In this document: piece by piece, positions 12,374 through 24,494 of the stretch
Layout: each line of letters begins with the position of its first letter
Numbering within the stretch: position 1 is the first letter of the stretch
Assembly: GCA_902729315.2 (NCBI GenBank)
Contig: LR746274.1
Location: 1,949,037-2,013,036 of the forward strand
Origin: Spirodela intermedia
Taxonomy: Eukaryota > Streptophyta > Magnoliopsida > Alismatales > Araceae
Length of the DNA stretch: 64,000 nt
Direction: 5' to 3'
The notes under the pieces: model-generated
What the model was told of the DNA's origin: nothing
The model's database searches: none
Seen by the model: only the letters and a program-made list of their open reading frames with translations
Made by a program: the position numbers and the translations under genes

Positions 12374-13317
12374 GGCGGAAAAGTCAGAGGATGGCTCTCC
12401 GATGGGGAGCATGGCGAGCTTCCTGCGGATCAAGTAGAGTGAGGAGAAGAAGCGAGAACGCATAAGGTGGTCGTCTTCCCCTTCCGATGCCGAGAGGTGG
12501 CGGAAGCGTGAGGAATATGGGGCCTCTTATGGATCCCGTCACCGCCCCATCTGTCACCGTCAACCCCTCCCCTTCATCAATGCCATGTCGCTGCCGAACG
12601 CCGCCCAAGGCACATTACGTTTTAGAAAAATCGTCCCCGGAGATCGCCCTTGCTTTCTGGGCCCACTGAAATGGGCCCAGTTACACGAGATGAGCTCCCC
12701 TTATTGGCCCCGCCTTTCCCCCGGTGACATTAGACTTTTACAATTAAGTCCCTACTAATCATTTAATTACTAAGTAGTTATTCTATTCCAGCGAGAAAGG
12801 GGACCCTGTTCCACAAGAACAAGGCCAGGGCCGAGAAGAGTGCATTATGAGATTTATAAAAATAATTTGGGTTTTTATGTAAAACGCTACTTCTCTGTTC
12901 ACGTCGCTTCCGCCTCGCTGTCCGCGCCAGCAGTACTCCATGACCGGATCTGGTGAACCGTTTGTGGCCAGATGCGGTCAACCTCAATTCAATGTGGTCA
13001 AGGCGGTCGGATGCGGTCAACCTCAATTCAATGTGGTCAAGGCGGTATGATTTATCATCCTAGTTTTTTTTCTAAATAAATGAAGATATTTTTTATTCCA
13101 CATTTTGCGAATTAATAATCATAGATCGCACATTACATTTTCCTCGACAACTTATCTCTCTCAGCTCCAGTTAAATAATATCAATACGATAAAATAAGTT
13201 ATATGAAAATAAATAATACCAATGTTTTGATTCAAACTATATAATAAATAAATAAATAAATGGATCTGTTTCTTTGGAACTCAGATTTAATTAAAATATA
13301 AATCAGGAACTATATCT
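12374..13317. other. Upstream region of copy 2 with a 39-bp direct duplication
   Basis: Holds TGGGCC/GGCCCA (site II type) motifs at about 12,658-12,680 in the presumed copy 2 promoter, and a perfect-looking two-unit direct repeat at 12,971-13,046. The rest is AT-rich with no gene. Confidence 0.5.
12971..13046. repeat. Two-unit direct repeat, 39-bp period
   Basis: The unit begins GATGCGGTCAACCTCAATTC and runs to AAGGCGGT; it occurs at 12,971 and again at 13,010. A single diverged unit occurs at the matching place upstream of copy 3 (about 18,867), so the second unit arose after the gene duplication. Confidence 0.85.
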
Positions 13318-14782
13318 TCTCCTCCCTTGCGAGTGCTTGGCAAGGCCACCAGACACTTGTTCATAGATCATTTGTTACAAAGGCTATGAATTTTGAAGGG
13401 GAACTTGAGGATTCTTGAAGGTTTTTGTTCTTCCCTTTTTTTTGTCTTTTTTTTATTTAAAAAAAGAGTTTTTTTACTTGCAGGATATGAATTTGGAAGT
13501 TCTTGAGTGGGATCTTCCCCTCTAGGAAGAAAAGGACGAGGAATGAAGATCTATGAAGCCGTATGGTTAACTCGCTGAATAGGAATTATGATGCTCTTTT
13601 TAAAAAGAATATCACGCATACTAAGCAGTCCAGAAAATAAGGGAATGAAAAAGAAAGAGGATAGATGAGATATTTAGGTTAAATAATTTGCAGGAATCAA
13701 GCACCCAAAATAAAAAATAATATCAATTTTTATCATTATTTTTCCCAGGTTTTATTTACAGCATGTACTAGAAGTAATGGATTAAAAAAAAATGGAGGTA
13801 TTTAGCTAGGAAAAAAAAAACCCACGAGAAATTATGCGCATTTCAAATTTTTTTCAATTTATGTATGCCTATATCTATTATTTGGTGTTCATATTTTCAG
13901 AGATAATTGCTAAAAAAAGGGGGGGGAGCTGGGTGACAATGAGCTTATCATAAAATAAAGCAAGGTTGACCTTGTCTCCTACTACAAAAGCGATCACTCA
14001 TGGGTCAACGCCTATTACCTCTCCTGCCACGCGTCCCTATTTCATGGAAAAGTAACAAAAATCAAACCACTTTCCATCGAGGGTTTGATTGGAGATGAAT
14101 GAAGACGAGATAAAATGAAACCCATGTTGATGCACAATCCTTGTTTAGCGCTTAGCATACTCCTCCTCAACCAACCAATCATGACAAAGAGGTTAACAGT
14201 GGCAAAAGGGGTAAATCTGGTAACTCCGAAGTTGACCGATACAAAGGGTCTGGGTCCCACTATATAGACGAGGCTCTTACGATAGTTAATCCTGAAATAA
14301 TTTTTTCAGTAGAAAATGCTCAAATTTAGCATATTTTGTCTACATTTTAAGTGAGCGTGATGAAGATTAGAGGGTAAGAAAACTCATTTGAGCTTCTAAT
14401 TTTTTATTGAGAAATTTCCAAGTTTAAAAATATTTTGCCCAGATTGTCGATGATGATAATAACAACAATTGGACAAGAATAAAACCCACCGAGGGGGTTA
14501 TTAATATCATCGAGAGATTTCCATATTCGACCAGTTTTGGGAAAAATGATAAAATAAAACGAAATCATGATCTTCCTGGGTAAGCGACAATAAACAAGAG
14601 ACAAGTGAGGATACAGGAGACGAGGAGACCCGTGTGGCGTAGAGCTTATCACCAGAGTAAACCAATTTAGGCATGGATTTCAACGATTAAACACCAAAAC
14701 AAGCACACATCAAGGTTCTGATTTGAGACAAATATGGGCAATAATTCACGAAAGAGCTCTTGGATTCTGAGAAACACCGAAA

Positions 14783-14838
<56 letters not shown>

Positions 14839-15217
14839 CGGAGGAATGATCACCTGGGGTGCAGGGAAATTTCGGTAGAAGAAAGGGGCGCAGCGTCCCC
14901 TTCGGAATCCTCCAGTCGGCCGGATTCAGACCCGTCGCTTCCACTTTCAGCAGGAGTTGACCGTTCTTTGGCGAAGGAATTGGTACCTCCCCGAGCTGCC
15001 GCGTGATCCCAAAGACAGGAACCGGTCAAATTAATTGAAGCAGTTCCAGTGGATTTAAAGAAAATTCGAGGGCTCAACGTCATCCCTCCAGACGGGGATG
15101 ACAGAGAGAGCAAAGAAAAGCTAGCCAGGGCAAGCCAGCCTGAAACTAGTTTACCTTGAGCGCTGCTCCTCCGCCGTAACGTTCATACTGAACCGCGCGT
15201 ATGAGTTTGGCGGCCAT
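13318..15217 (-). pseudogene. Broken ceQORH-like oxidoreductase copy
   Basis: A relic of copy 1's paralogue. Exon 1 (15155..15217) and exon 2 (14854..14995) are open, with good splice sites, and encode MAAKLIRAVQYERYGGG... and EVPIPSPKNGQLLLKVEAT. Exon 3, around 13,953-14,040, has small deletions and substitutions, and its donor GT has become AT (TTTATGATAAGC on the sense strand). Only about 40 bases of exon 4 remain, near 13,325-13,365, before similarity stops. The intron between exons 2 and 3 matches copy 1's intron, including the flanks of an expanded (AAT)n tract. It cannot make a full enzyme. Its position between copies 2 and 3 suggests that a [copy 1 + copy 2] block was duplicated to give [this relic + copy 3]. 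Confidence 0.85.
14787..14838. repeat. (AAT)n microsatellite
   Basis: About 15 AAT units in the pseudogene intron. Copy 1 has only a short GATAATAATAAT run at the same place (8,761-8,775), so this is an expansion. Confidence 0.9.
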
Positions 15218-15710
15218 TGGGAGGGATCCCCCTGGGCTGTGACGAAGAGAGGGGAAGGTTAGCTCGCTTCAATGTATCCCCAGGAGCCGCCTGGAGTTGC
15301 AGGAGTTGACCTTTCTTCGGGCCGCCACGGGATAGCGGCGCCGTCGGTATCGTCCGTTATATATAGTCGCCGCCGGGGTAACTGACGACGGCGACCGTGG
15401 GGAAGGAGGAGCGATGACCAGGGGGGAGCAGTTTAGAACAATGCCTCTAGAAGATGCTTCTCAGGTCCCTGGGTTTGCTCATTTAACCTTCCCATATTGG
15501 TAAGAAGAGACGACTTTCAGACGAAACGAAACAAACAGGACCCTCTTGGGCTGGCCCATCTTATTGTTCACAGAAATTCTAAAGTCAACGCCAACGCCAA
15601 CGCCGACGCCGACGGAGAGCTTACAGGATAATCAACGACAGATAGCCGTCGGATAGTGAGTTCCTTACCGTTTACATACAGTGCTTGCTTCAGTAGTTTG
15701 ACTCGACCGC

Positions 15711-18370
15711 TCAGGGCCCCACATCCACAATGATCTTCCCCGTGGCGTGGCCGTCGATGCTCTTGGCCCAAGCCGCCTCTGCCTGGCTCAGAGGATGCCT
15801 CGAGTCAACGACCGTCTTCAGCTTCCCTTCCTTCACCAGACCCACCAAAAGCTCCAGCTCCTCCTTGTTGGCGGACTGGAGGAGCGGCACCAGCTGCTTC
15901 TTGGAGAAGGTGATCTTCTTGATGGCGGCGGTGAGGAAGGCGGTGGCATTGGGGGTGATGTCGATCACCTTCCCACTTTCTGCCAGGTTGCGCTCGAACG
16001 TTGACCAGGGGATACGGGTGGCGCAGTGGATGACGGCATCGTACTTCTTCCCGGAGGGACTCTCCAAGGCGGCGCCGCCAGGGGTTTTGTAGTCCAGCAC
16101 CTCATCAGCACCCAGATTCTTCACCAGCTCCAAGTTCCTCGCTCCGCAGGTGGCAGAGACGTGGCAATTGCCCAGCTTTGCCAGCTGGACCGCGTACAAG
16201 CCCACTCCGCCGGACGCGGCGGTGACTAGGATGTTGGCGCCGTTCTCGCTGCCAACCTTGAACCTTATTCCGGCCGATTTCAGGCTCTGGAGGGCAGTGA
16301 GGCCCGCTATTGGCAACCCTGCTCCCTCGGCGGCGGATACCTCTGCAGGCCTCTTCACTGTCATGCTAGCCGATGCCACCGCATATTCAGCCAGCCCTCC
16401 CCCTCGCTGACAGAAAAATAAAAATAAATTATTAATTAAGTTAATTATTTATCTGCGAGAAAAATTATGAATAATTGATTTACACGTATGCTCATAGATT
16501 GACTAAAAATAAGAGGCAATATAATGCAGCGTGAGAGCTCACCCGGAGGTAGAGCATCGACACCACTTTGTCGCCGGCTTTGAGAGAGTCAACGTTGGAT
16601 CCCACTTCAACCACCTCACCTGCCACGTCAGGGACTGCAACATGGCAATCGGGGTCATCAGGACCCAACCAAGTAGAATGATCTACTATGAAATTATTTT
16701 GAAAAGTGGAGTAAAAATTTTATGCTGTAATGATAGTGGTAGACTAAGGTATGAATCATTGAAAATAATCTGTACATAATCCATTGAAAAAAAATAAAAA
16801 TAAAAAATAGATAAATCTGCCGCTCTACACAATATCATAAATATAATAATAGATTTATTTGGTAATATTAATGGCTACGGATTCCCTTGGGTACCATCAT
16901 CATAAATGATGAAACTACAGGTTCATGTATGTGTATAAATTAAGGTTTATATTGTTATTAAGCGCCATAATAAGATTCTTGAAAGGACCCATGGTGCAGC
17001 ATAGGAGACAGAAACATGCAAATATATATAATTAATCTTGTGCAAATATAAACATGATAATAACGCAGAAATAAAATTTTGAATTTTTTAAATTAAAAAT
17101 GGAAAAGATTAGCGCACTCTTGACCAAGATCTGACAACATGGTGGCCATGAGAAGATAAAAGATTAGCCATAAACTAATGGGAAGTAATGATCCGGAAGT
17201 CACTGACACCAAGTTTAGCTAATCCGAACAGCATAAATAACAGAAGGCTTGAACCACTTGAGTAGAACACCTGGCACGTATGGAAATGTACGTGGAAGAA
17301 ATGGGCGTAGCAAGCCCTTCTGAATCTTCCAGTCAATGGGGTTTATACTAGAAGCCTCCAACTTCAACGTGACCTCATCTTTCTTTGGCGAAGGAATGGG
17401 AACTTCAACATGCTACATCAAGAAGACGTCAAGAAATGATTGTTCAAGAAAGCTAAAGTGAGAAAAATAATTATTCAATAATTTCATAAAACTTGAAAAA
17501 AAAAATCAGAAGAAAAAATTAGACATGTTTTTCTTGAAATATTTCGAAAACAAGAATAGATCACAACAAATCACTCCACATAAGAATTTTTTTTCCTATG
17601 GGTCTAGGCACACATATACTGAGAATCAAAGCTGCTAGGGACCACAATATGCATATCATAAATCATTGTTAAAGCTAAATAAATTATAAATTAATATCGT
17701 GCAATTTAGAGCAGAAATTGATTAGTGGGTACGTAAGATTCAATTTGAAATAGTGCACCGATAGTAGAAATTATGAGCCCATTCCCAGTAAAACCTGACA
17801 GATTCTGCCCATCATCTAAAACTTTCGCCGCACAAATCAACCCCTACCTTGGTAAAGCGTACTCCCTTCTGACTCGGTGATCAATTATCCCACATCGGCC
17901 CAAATATCATCCGAATAAGACGTATGTTCTCCGATTATTTATCAGTCAAGAAAAATAAAATCGACAGAGAACCAAAGTTTTATAGTAACTACACTAAGAT
18001 GCTTTGACGAGTAAACTCCGAGAAACAGACAAATAAGCATATTCATGAAAATAGAGCTTGTAGTTGATCATGCGGCAAGAACTCGCAACATTGAGCTCCA
18101 AACTTTCTATGAACTTGGCCCTCTTCAAACCCATCTTCAATTCATCGGATCTTCCTGCTCATTCTTTAATGATTCAGCCCTTGAACACATATTTCAATCC
18201 ATCGTACAACATCAAAAAGAGCACGCCAAAGCACGTCGGACCATAAATCCACAGGCCTCCAACCGCGATTTCTCTCGTCTAAAGGAAGGACTTACTTTGA
18301 GGGCGGCGGCACCGCCGCCGTAGGACTCGTACTGGACGGCGTGCATGAGCTTCCCCGCCGGAGCGGCCAT
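15711..18370 (-). CDS. Quinone/enone oxidoreductase, ceQORH-like, array copy 3
   Basis: Model complement(join(15711..16406,16543..16634,17271..17412,18296..18370)) gives 334 residues with the same intron phases as its neighbours. The start is MAAPAGKLMHAVQYESYGGG, the NADPH loop AASGGVG is at 166-172, and the end is HATGKIIVDVGP. Exon 3 begins PDVAGEVVEVG where copy 2 has TDVAGEVVEVG. Most of exon 4 and intron 3 match copy 2, but an internal stretch (about 15,930-16,000, encoding NLAESGKVIDITPNATAFLT) matches copy 4 instead, which points to gene conversion. Intron 1 carries about 250 bases not found in copy 2. An in-frame ATG at 18538 would add 56 residues, partly hydrophobic; whether it is used is unknown. 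Confidence 0.9.
17755..18008. mobile_element. Insertion in copy 3 intron 1, origin unknown
   Basis: Relative to copy 2 intron 1, where AATAGTGGGAAGTTAAACTCC is continuous, copy 3 has about 250 extra bases between AATAGTG and TAAACTCC. The extra DNA includes ATCCCACATCGGCCCAAATA, a phrase seen in many plant repeats. I see no clear terminal repeats or target-site duplication, so the class is not settled. Confidence 0.4.
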
Positions 18371-19719
18371 GATGGAAAAGGCGGAGGCTGGCTCTCTGAT
18401 AGGAGCACCGGGAGCTTCCTGCGAATCAAGTTGAGTGAGGAGGAGAAGAAACGAGAGCGCTTCCCCGACGCAGAGAGGTGGCGGAAGCGGGAGGAAGATG
18501 GGGCCCATTATGGATCCTGCCAAACCCCTCCCCTTCATCAGTGCCGTGTCTCAGCCGAACGCAGCCCAAGGCACGGTACGTGAAATGCACGATTGGTTTT
18601 TGGGTCCCACTGGAATTGGCCCGGTTATAGAAAATGAGCTCCTCCTATTGGCCCACCTTTTTTTCCCACGGTGAAATTAGACTTTGACATTTAAGTCCCT
18701 CTAAAACATTTAATTACTAAGTTGTGTATTCTATTCCAAGCGAGAAAGTATAGCCGGTTCCGAAATAACAGGCCGGGGCCCAGCAGAGGACATTCTGGCA
18801 TTTTAAAAAGTAATTTGGGTTTTTATGTAAAATTCTAGTGGACCGTTTCTGGCCGTGCTAATGGTCGGATGCGGTCAACCTCAATTCAGTGTGCTCCACG
18901 TGATACAATTTATCATCATAGTTTTTTTTATAAATAAATAACGATCTTTTTTATTCAGCATTTTTGAAGATACATAATCATAGATATATTTTTCCTTGGC
19001 AACTTATCTCTCACACCTCCAGTTTAATAATCTAAATTTGATATAATAATTTATATAAAATACAAATAACAATGATTTTATTCAAATTATATAAAAAACA
19101 AATCAATGGATTTCTTTCTTTGGAACTCAAATTTAATCAAAAACTAAATCATAAACTCTAACATTATACAATATCCATATGTCAAATATTGCATTTTTAT
19201 CAAGGGACATTTGTGCACCTCCCAATCAAAAAGTAGTAGTAGTTGAATGGAATTGATCAAGTTGACTCGGTGATGCAAATGATAATGAGGACATAACATA
19301 GCTAACATAAATGATATATAAATCACAAACACTATAAGAAACTAAATAGGGACAAATTCAAATCATACTCAAAATCATCTACAAACAGCAAAGTGGGACT
19401 CAGATTAGACAATTTAGGTAAACCATTAGACGTAGGATGCTCGTGATCAATAATGTAAATCTTGTTTATAACACGATATGATCACTCAATCTGAAGAAAA
19501 ACTGGATATTCTATAAGATCACTCTTCATGACCACAATCTCAAAGAAAATATATTAGATGAGCATTGATTACTAGGCGTAATATGCAAGATAATTAGTTG
19601 TGGAAATAAGTCACTAGAGAGAGCTGGATTAGAGGGATTGATCAGTGACTGTTGACCCGATGGATGATGCTGTTGACCAATGGCCCGTGATGAGACCAAT
19701 GACCCACCCTCGTCCTGCG
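18371..19719. other. Upstream region of copy 3 and 3' flank of copy 4
   Basis: About 18,370-18,900 resembles the region upstream of copy 2 (shared GATGCGGTCAACCTCAATTC and AAGCGAGAAAG phrases). The remainder is AT-rich without recognisable genes. Confidence 0.45.
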
Positions 19720-20480
19720 TCACTCGGCCTCACGGGACCCTATCTCCACCACGACCTTCCCCGTGGCGTGCCCGTCGATGCTCTTGGCCCAAGCCGCCTC
19801 TGCCTGGCTCAGAGGATGCCTCGAGTCAACGACCGTCTTCAACTTCCCTTCCTTCACCAGACCCACCAAAAACTCCACATCCTCCCGCTTGGGGATCACG
19901 AGGAGGGGCACCAGCTGCTTCTTGGAGAAGGTGATCTTCTTGATGGCGGCTGTGAGGAAGGCGGTGACGTTGGGGGTGATGTCGATCACCTTCCCACTTT
20001 CTGCCAGGTTGGGCTCAAACGTTGACCAGGGGATGCCGGTGGTGCAGTGGATCACGGCGTCGTACTTCTTCCCGGAGGGACTCTCCAAGGCGGCGCCGCC
20101 AGGGGTCTTGTAGTCCAGCACCTCGTCGGCACCCACATTCTTCACCAGCTCCAAGTTCCTCGCTCCGCAGGTGGCAGTAACGTGGCAGTTGCCCAGCTTT
20201 GCCAGCTGGACCGCATACAGGCCCACCCCGCCAGAGGCGGCGGTGACTAGGATGTTCGCGGCTTTCTCACTGCCGCCGCTGCCAAAGCTGATCCCGGCAG
20301 ATTTCAGGGTCTGGAGGGCGGTGACCCCCGCTACCGGTAAGCCCGCTGCCTCGACAGCGGATACCTCCGCCGGCCTCTTCGCTGTTTTACTAGCCGATGC
20401 CACGGCATACTCTGCAAACCCTCCTCCCTGCCCATGTCCAACCACAGATCAAAAAACTCTCTCTCTCTCTCTCTCTCTCT

Positions 20481-20519
<39 letters not shown>

Positions 20520-22589
20520 CATATGTGTGTATCTGTGCTAAATTTCTATGAAATTCTGGGAAGAGCACCGAAAAAGGTAATGAATTACGTATTCTGGTAG
20601 ATCGATGATCATATAATAAAAAGGCCACTCGAGGTGGGAACATACCGAACCGGAAAGGAACGACACCACTTTGTCGCCGGGTTTGAAGTCCACACCGGAG
20701 CCAACTTCGACCACCTCGCCCGCCACATCGGTGACTGCATCATGAGAACCGAGAGCCTTTGAACACAATATTCATAGATTCTTTGTACAGCAACAGGCAT
20801 GGCGTATGAGTTCTCTTTGGTTTCATGGCCCCGATAATGAAACTGCTTCCACATTCTTTGCTAAAACTGAGGACAGAAAGCGAGTCTTCCAAAAAAATAA
20901 TTTCATGGAAACTTTGATTAATGTTTTCCATAATAATAGAGGGTAAGAACATATAAATCGATTGAAGTAAGCAATCTATCAGATAAACTTTCGTCTGATT
21001 TATTTTTTTGGAGTCGGCTTCTGAAACATAAATGATTTTTCAGTCAGGAGATCGGAAAATTAATCTCAGTCCCCTCAGTTTATAAGATTATGTCAAAAGA
21101 AAGTGATTCATCTGTTAGAACATGCCTTCTAGAAATCCAAGTACTTTCAATTATCAGAAACTAACAAACCTAGCTCACAACTGATAGTAAATATGCGTAT
21201 ACAGCTGCTTTCAAGAGGGATTTTTCTCTATAAAGCAACCATATTTATCTCTTCCTCGTAACATCTAGCAGATCAAGACCCATGATTTAACTGAATGCAG
21301 GGAATCGAATCGCTGCGCGCGCACACTGTGACAGATACTAGATCTTATCAACGTAGAGTATCAAGATAGACCAGCCCTAAACAGATACATCAGAGCAAGA
21401 ACACAGAAGATCCCCAATCAAGTCATATATCAGACCTTCTCTCTTCTTTTCTTTTTTTTAGAATAAATAAAATGTCGTGCCCCTGATGGTATCACTTCCA
21501 TGATCTTAATCAGAAAAAATGTTAACATAATGACGATGTTACTGGATTATGATTTCTCTAAAAGGATCACACCAAAACTGTTAATTGTCAAATCCATAAA
21601 ACGAAATAAACAGGTTTTAGTAACTGACTTGCTGACAATAATGATCACCAGTTATTACCACTAAACAGAATAAACCCGACCAATTTTTATGATGTCAAAC
21701 TTTTTTTTCATTGTTGCAACTTACCCGGCCTGAATGGAAATTTTCGAGGCAGAAACGGCCATATTACGCCTTTCTGGATCTTCCAATCAATCGGGTTGAT
21801 GCTTGCCGCTTCCAGCTTCACTAAAAGCTCACCCTTCTTTGGTATTGGAATTGGAACGTCAACGTGCTGCGTCAAGAGGATACCAATCAATAGCCATTTT
21901 AGGAAAGGCTAAGCATACAGAACATCATTTGATAAACTGGATAAAAAGCAAAAACACGTCGACAATCAGAGGATATCGCACTTGAACATTGTTCCTTCAT
22001 CATTTTGTTCCCCTTTTCTCTAGTATGCTAAATCCAGGAAAAGTCGCCAAAATTGTCCAGTATATGAAACCTAGCTAGGGTTGTCATGCACATCGTAGAT
22101 GATATTCACAATGAAGAAATCATCCATTATCGTCGCGAGGACCCTCCCTTTGAAAAATTAGCTTCTCGTCGTGAAGGACGACAAGACCAGATCAGGCAAC
22201 CATTTTTCAATCGTTAATGCTGGAAAATAGTTCCAATCACGCTCATCTATGGCGGTTCGAGATTCCGTGATCTGCGAGCCCTTTAAAATCAGAAGACCCA
22301 TACTCTTCGGTCATCCACACTCAGTGGAGGAACAGTGCGCCCGATTATTTGTCAGCTCTTCCCACCTTTTAATTCTTCAACAGGCAGTCATCACGAACGT
22401 ATTAAGTACACAGTCGAATCAGATGAACAATGACTGAATTCCGAAATATTTTTCACACGACAGAAGAAAAAAAACAGGTAAATCCCCATTTCTTCAAGAA
22501 GAAGAAAACTCTACCTTCAGTGCGGCGGCTCCACCGCCGTAGGCCTCGTACTGGACGGCGTGCATGAGCTTCCCGCCGGTGGCAGCCAT
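19720..22589 (-). CDS. Quinone/enone oxidoreductase, ceQORH-like, array copy 4
   Basis: Model complement(join(19720..20427,20646..20734,21725..21866,22515..22589)) gives 337 residues. Exons: MAATGGKLMHAVQYEAYGGG / HVDVPIPIPKKGELL / TDVAGEVVEVGSGVDFKPGD / GGGFAEYAVASASKTAKRP. Exon 3 is one codon shorter than in the other copies (GVDFKPGD against GVDSLKPGD or GVDSLKAGD). The NADPH loop AASGGVG is intact. The C-terminus is extended to VEIGSREAE. Intron 3 contains (CT)n followed by (TA)n at about 20,459-20,515. It is most like copy 5 throughout, including introns and upstream DNA, so copies 4 and 5 form a second duplicated pair. Confidence 0.9.
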
Positions 22590-24489
22590 GGCAGAGACGC
22601 CGGAGATCTTTTCGGGTTCCCTCAAATGCCCAATTCGTGCGGGACTGGACGATCCTGCTATCTCTCTCTCATTCTAGCTCATATTGACATTCCGCTTCTT
22701 TATTCATTTTTTCTTAATCCCCTTGAATAGAAAAAAATCGCCGCGATACTTTTTTAAACTTTATACCCTCGTGAAAATTAACTAATTGACGTCAATATCT
22801 CCACTCATTTTTTTATATGATTAAATTAATTTAGACTATGTAAACAGTTAATAAAAATAATGTATTTTCTGTCGGAACTCATCAGGAAAACATTTTTATG
22901 CCGATGACTAATGGAAAATTAAACAAATCAAAAAATGCTCTAAAAGATATATATATATATATATATATATATTCATTTTTATGATTGTTATTAAATAAAG
23001 TATGGTTTTGAACTGCGAGATTAAAAGCTTAGAAGAACGAAATATTTGAAGACATTTAAATCTCAACAAAAAAAGCACTTTTAAAAAAATGATTTAAGTG
23101 CTAGTTAATTTCTCGAAAATGTTGATATTTCCCAGTGTCAGCGCTGACGGACGGTGGCAGAAAATGTTGTCTAGATTCAGTGGACAAACGTTGGGTAGGC
23201 CACTAGGCCATTATGGCTACACGTCTGAACAGATGGAGGTCACGTGGCCATTTGCTGTCTACACGAAATAAATCATCACATTATTTTTATTTAAATATTT
23301 TTTTCTGGGCAATAATTAGAAAGTGTTTATATATAATTGGGCCTGAGGCGGACCCTGCTCATGCTAAGCGTGGCCCGATTCCTTGTAGCCCTGTCAGGGC
23401 TTGGATCCCGAGATGGCCCAGAGAAAAGTCTGGAAAATGGGCTCTAGACTAGACCCCCCCCCCACGAGATTGGGCCCATTAACACCTACCCCCACGATAA
23501 TGGGCTCTTACGATCATCTTGGCAAGGGGACAAAAAAAATTCTCAAATGGGCCCCTTGCGAATCGGCCCATAATTTAGCTGCCCAATTATTCTGTACATA
23601 ATTAATTGTTCCAAAATGGACAAAGCGATCTCCGGGTGAAAGAGAGCCCAAAAAATGGTCTCCCAATGAGACCCACCATTTGTCTAGGTCCTAGGTGTAG
23701 ACAACCACCTAGACAAACCTAGTTGGTCAATTCTATAGTGTGGTCATTGACTCAACTCTTCAAATGTGACGCATTCAACTTGAATCAAGAAGCAAAACAG
23801 CCTTTCAATTATTTGTCTTATTTTTGAACTTGAAACATATACTTTAGGTAGGGTAGGAGAGTCGGGGCAATGTTGATTCAAAACATGCAATCCATCGTAT
23901 TTTTTAGGTAGCCTTTTGGCTCTAGTAGAAAAATACATAACTATTTGCAAGTGAGAGTTGATGTGAATTGTTCTTGCCACACTCAAATGAAAGCACTACA
24001 TACTCTATAGAAAATTTATAATTTGTATAGATCAACATAATTTGAAATTTATTCAAGAGTAGTAACATGTGATTCATGATTATCATAAATAACTTTCTAA
24101 GATCATACACTTTGAATTTAAGATTAAATATCAATTTGGATTGAAAAACAAGACAATTGATGTCTCATCTTGATGACCCAAGCACCCATCTCTACAACAT
24201 AGTTATATCGGCCCAAGTTATTAGACTTTGCACAGATTATGCGCGAAAATCAGACAAATCCTCAGTTGTCTAACATTTTGGAGGAACTCGTTACTCATCT
24301 TGAGAAATGACGTCTATATAGTCTATGACATGGAACTTTACTTCACTAGGGCCAAATTCTTCTCTCAAAAAGTTTGGTCATTATTCCATTCATTTTATTG
24401 AAATTTTATGTTGTACTCATCTTGTTTTTTTTGTACCTACAAATGCAGCTCACAAAATATGCGATGGAATAGGATGACAAATTGTATCA
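22590..24489. other. Upstream region of copy 4
   Basis: Presumed promoter side of copy 4. It includes a (TA)n tract near 22,950-22,972 and the cassette at 23,357-23,680 described separately. The DNA at 23,700-24,490 is AT-rich with no intact coding region. Confidence 0.45.
23357..23680. promoter_or_regulatory. Nearly invariant upstream cassette, copy 4 side
   Basis: About 324 bases found again at 29,244-29,567 upstream of copy 5. By eye the two differ by one substitution (CAAAGCGATC against CAAAACGATC) and the length of a C run. It holds repeated TGGGCC/TGGGCT motifs on both strands (site II type, typical of plant promoters), for example ATTGGGCCCATT, AATGGGCTCT and AATGGGCCCC. It lies about 0.8-1.1 kb upstream of the copy 4 start codon. 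A regulatory role is inference; it could instead be a recently converted or inserted repeat. Confidence 0.5.
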
Positions 24490-24494
24490 AGTGA

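Noticed and set aside
14854-15217. Relic exons 1-2 splicing into copy 2 to make a chimeric reductase
   Set aside because: Exon 3 of the relic has lost its donor, and skipping to copy 2's exons would cross copy 2's own promoter and first exon. No sequence sign supports it.
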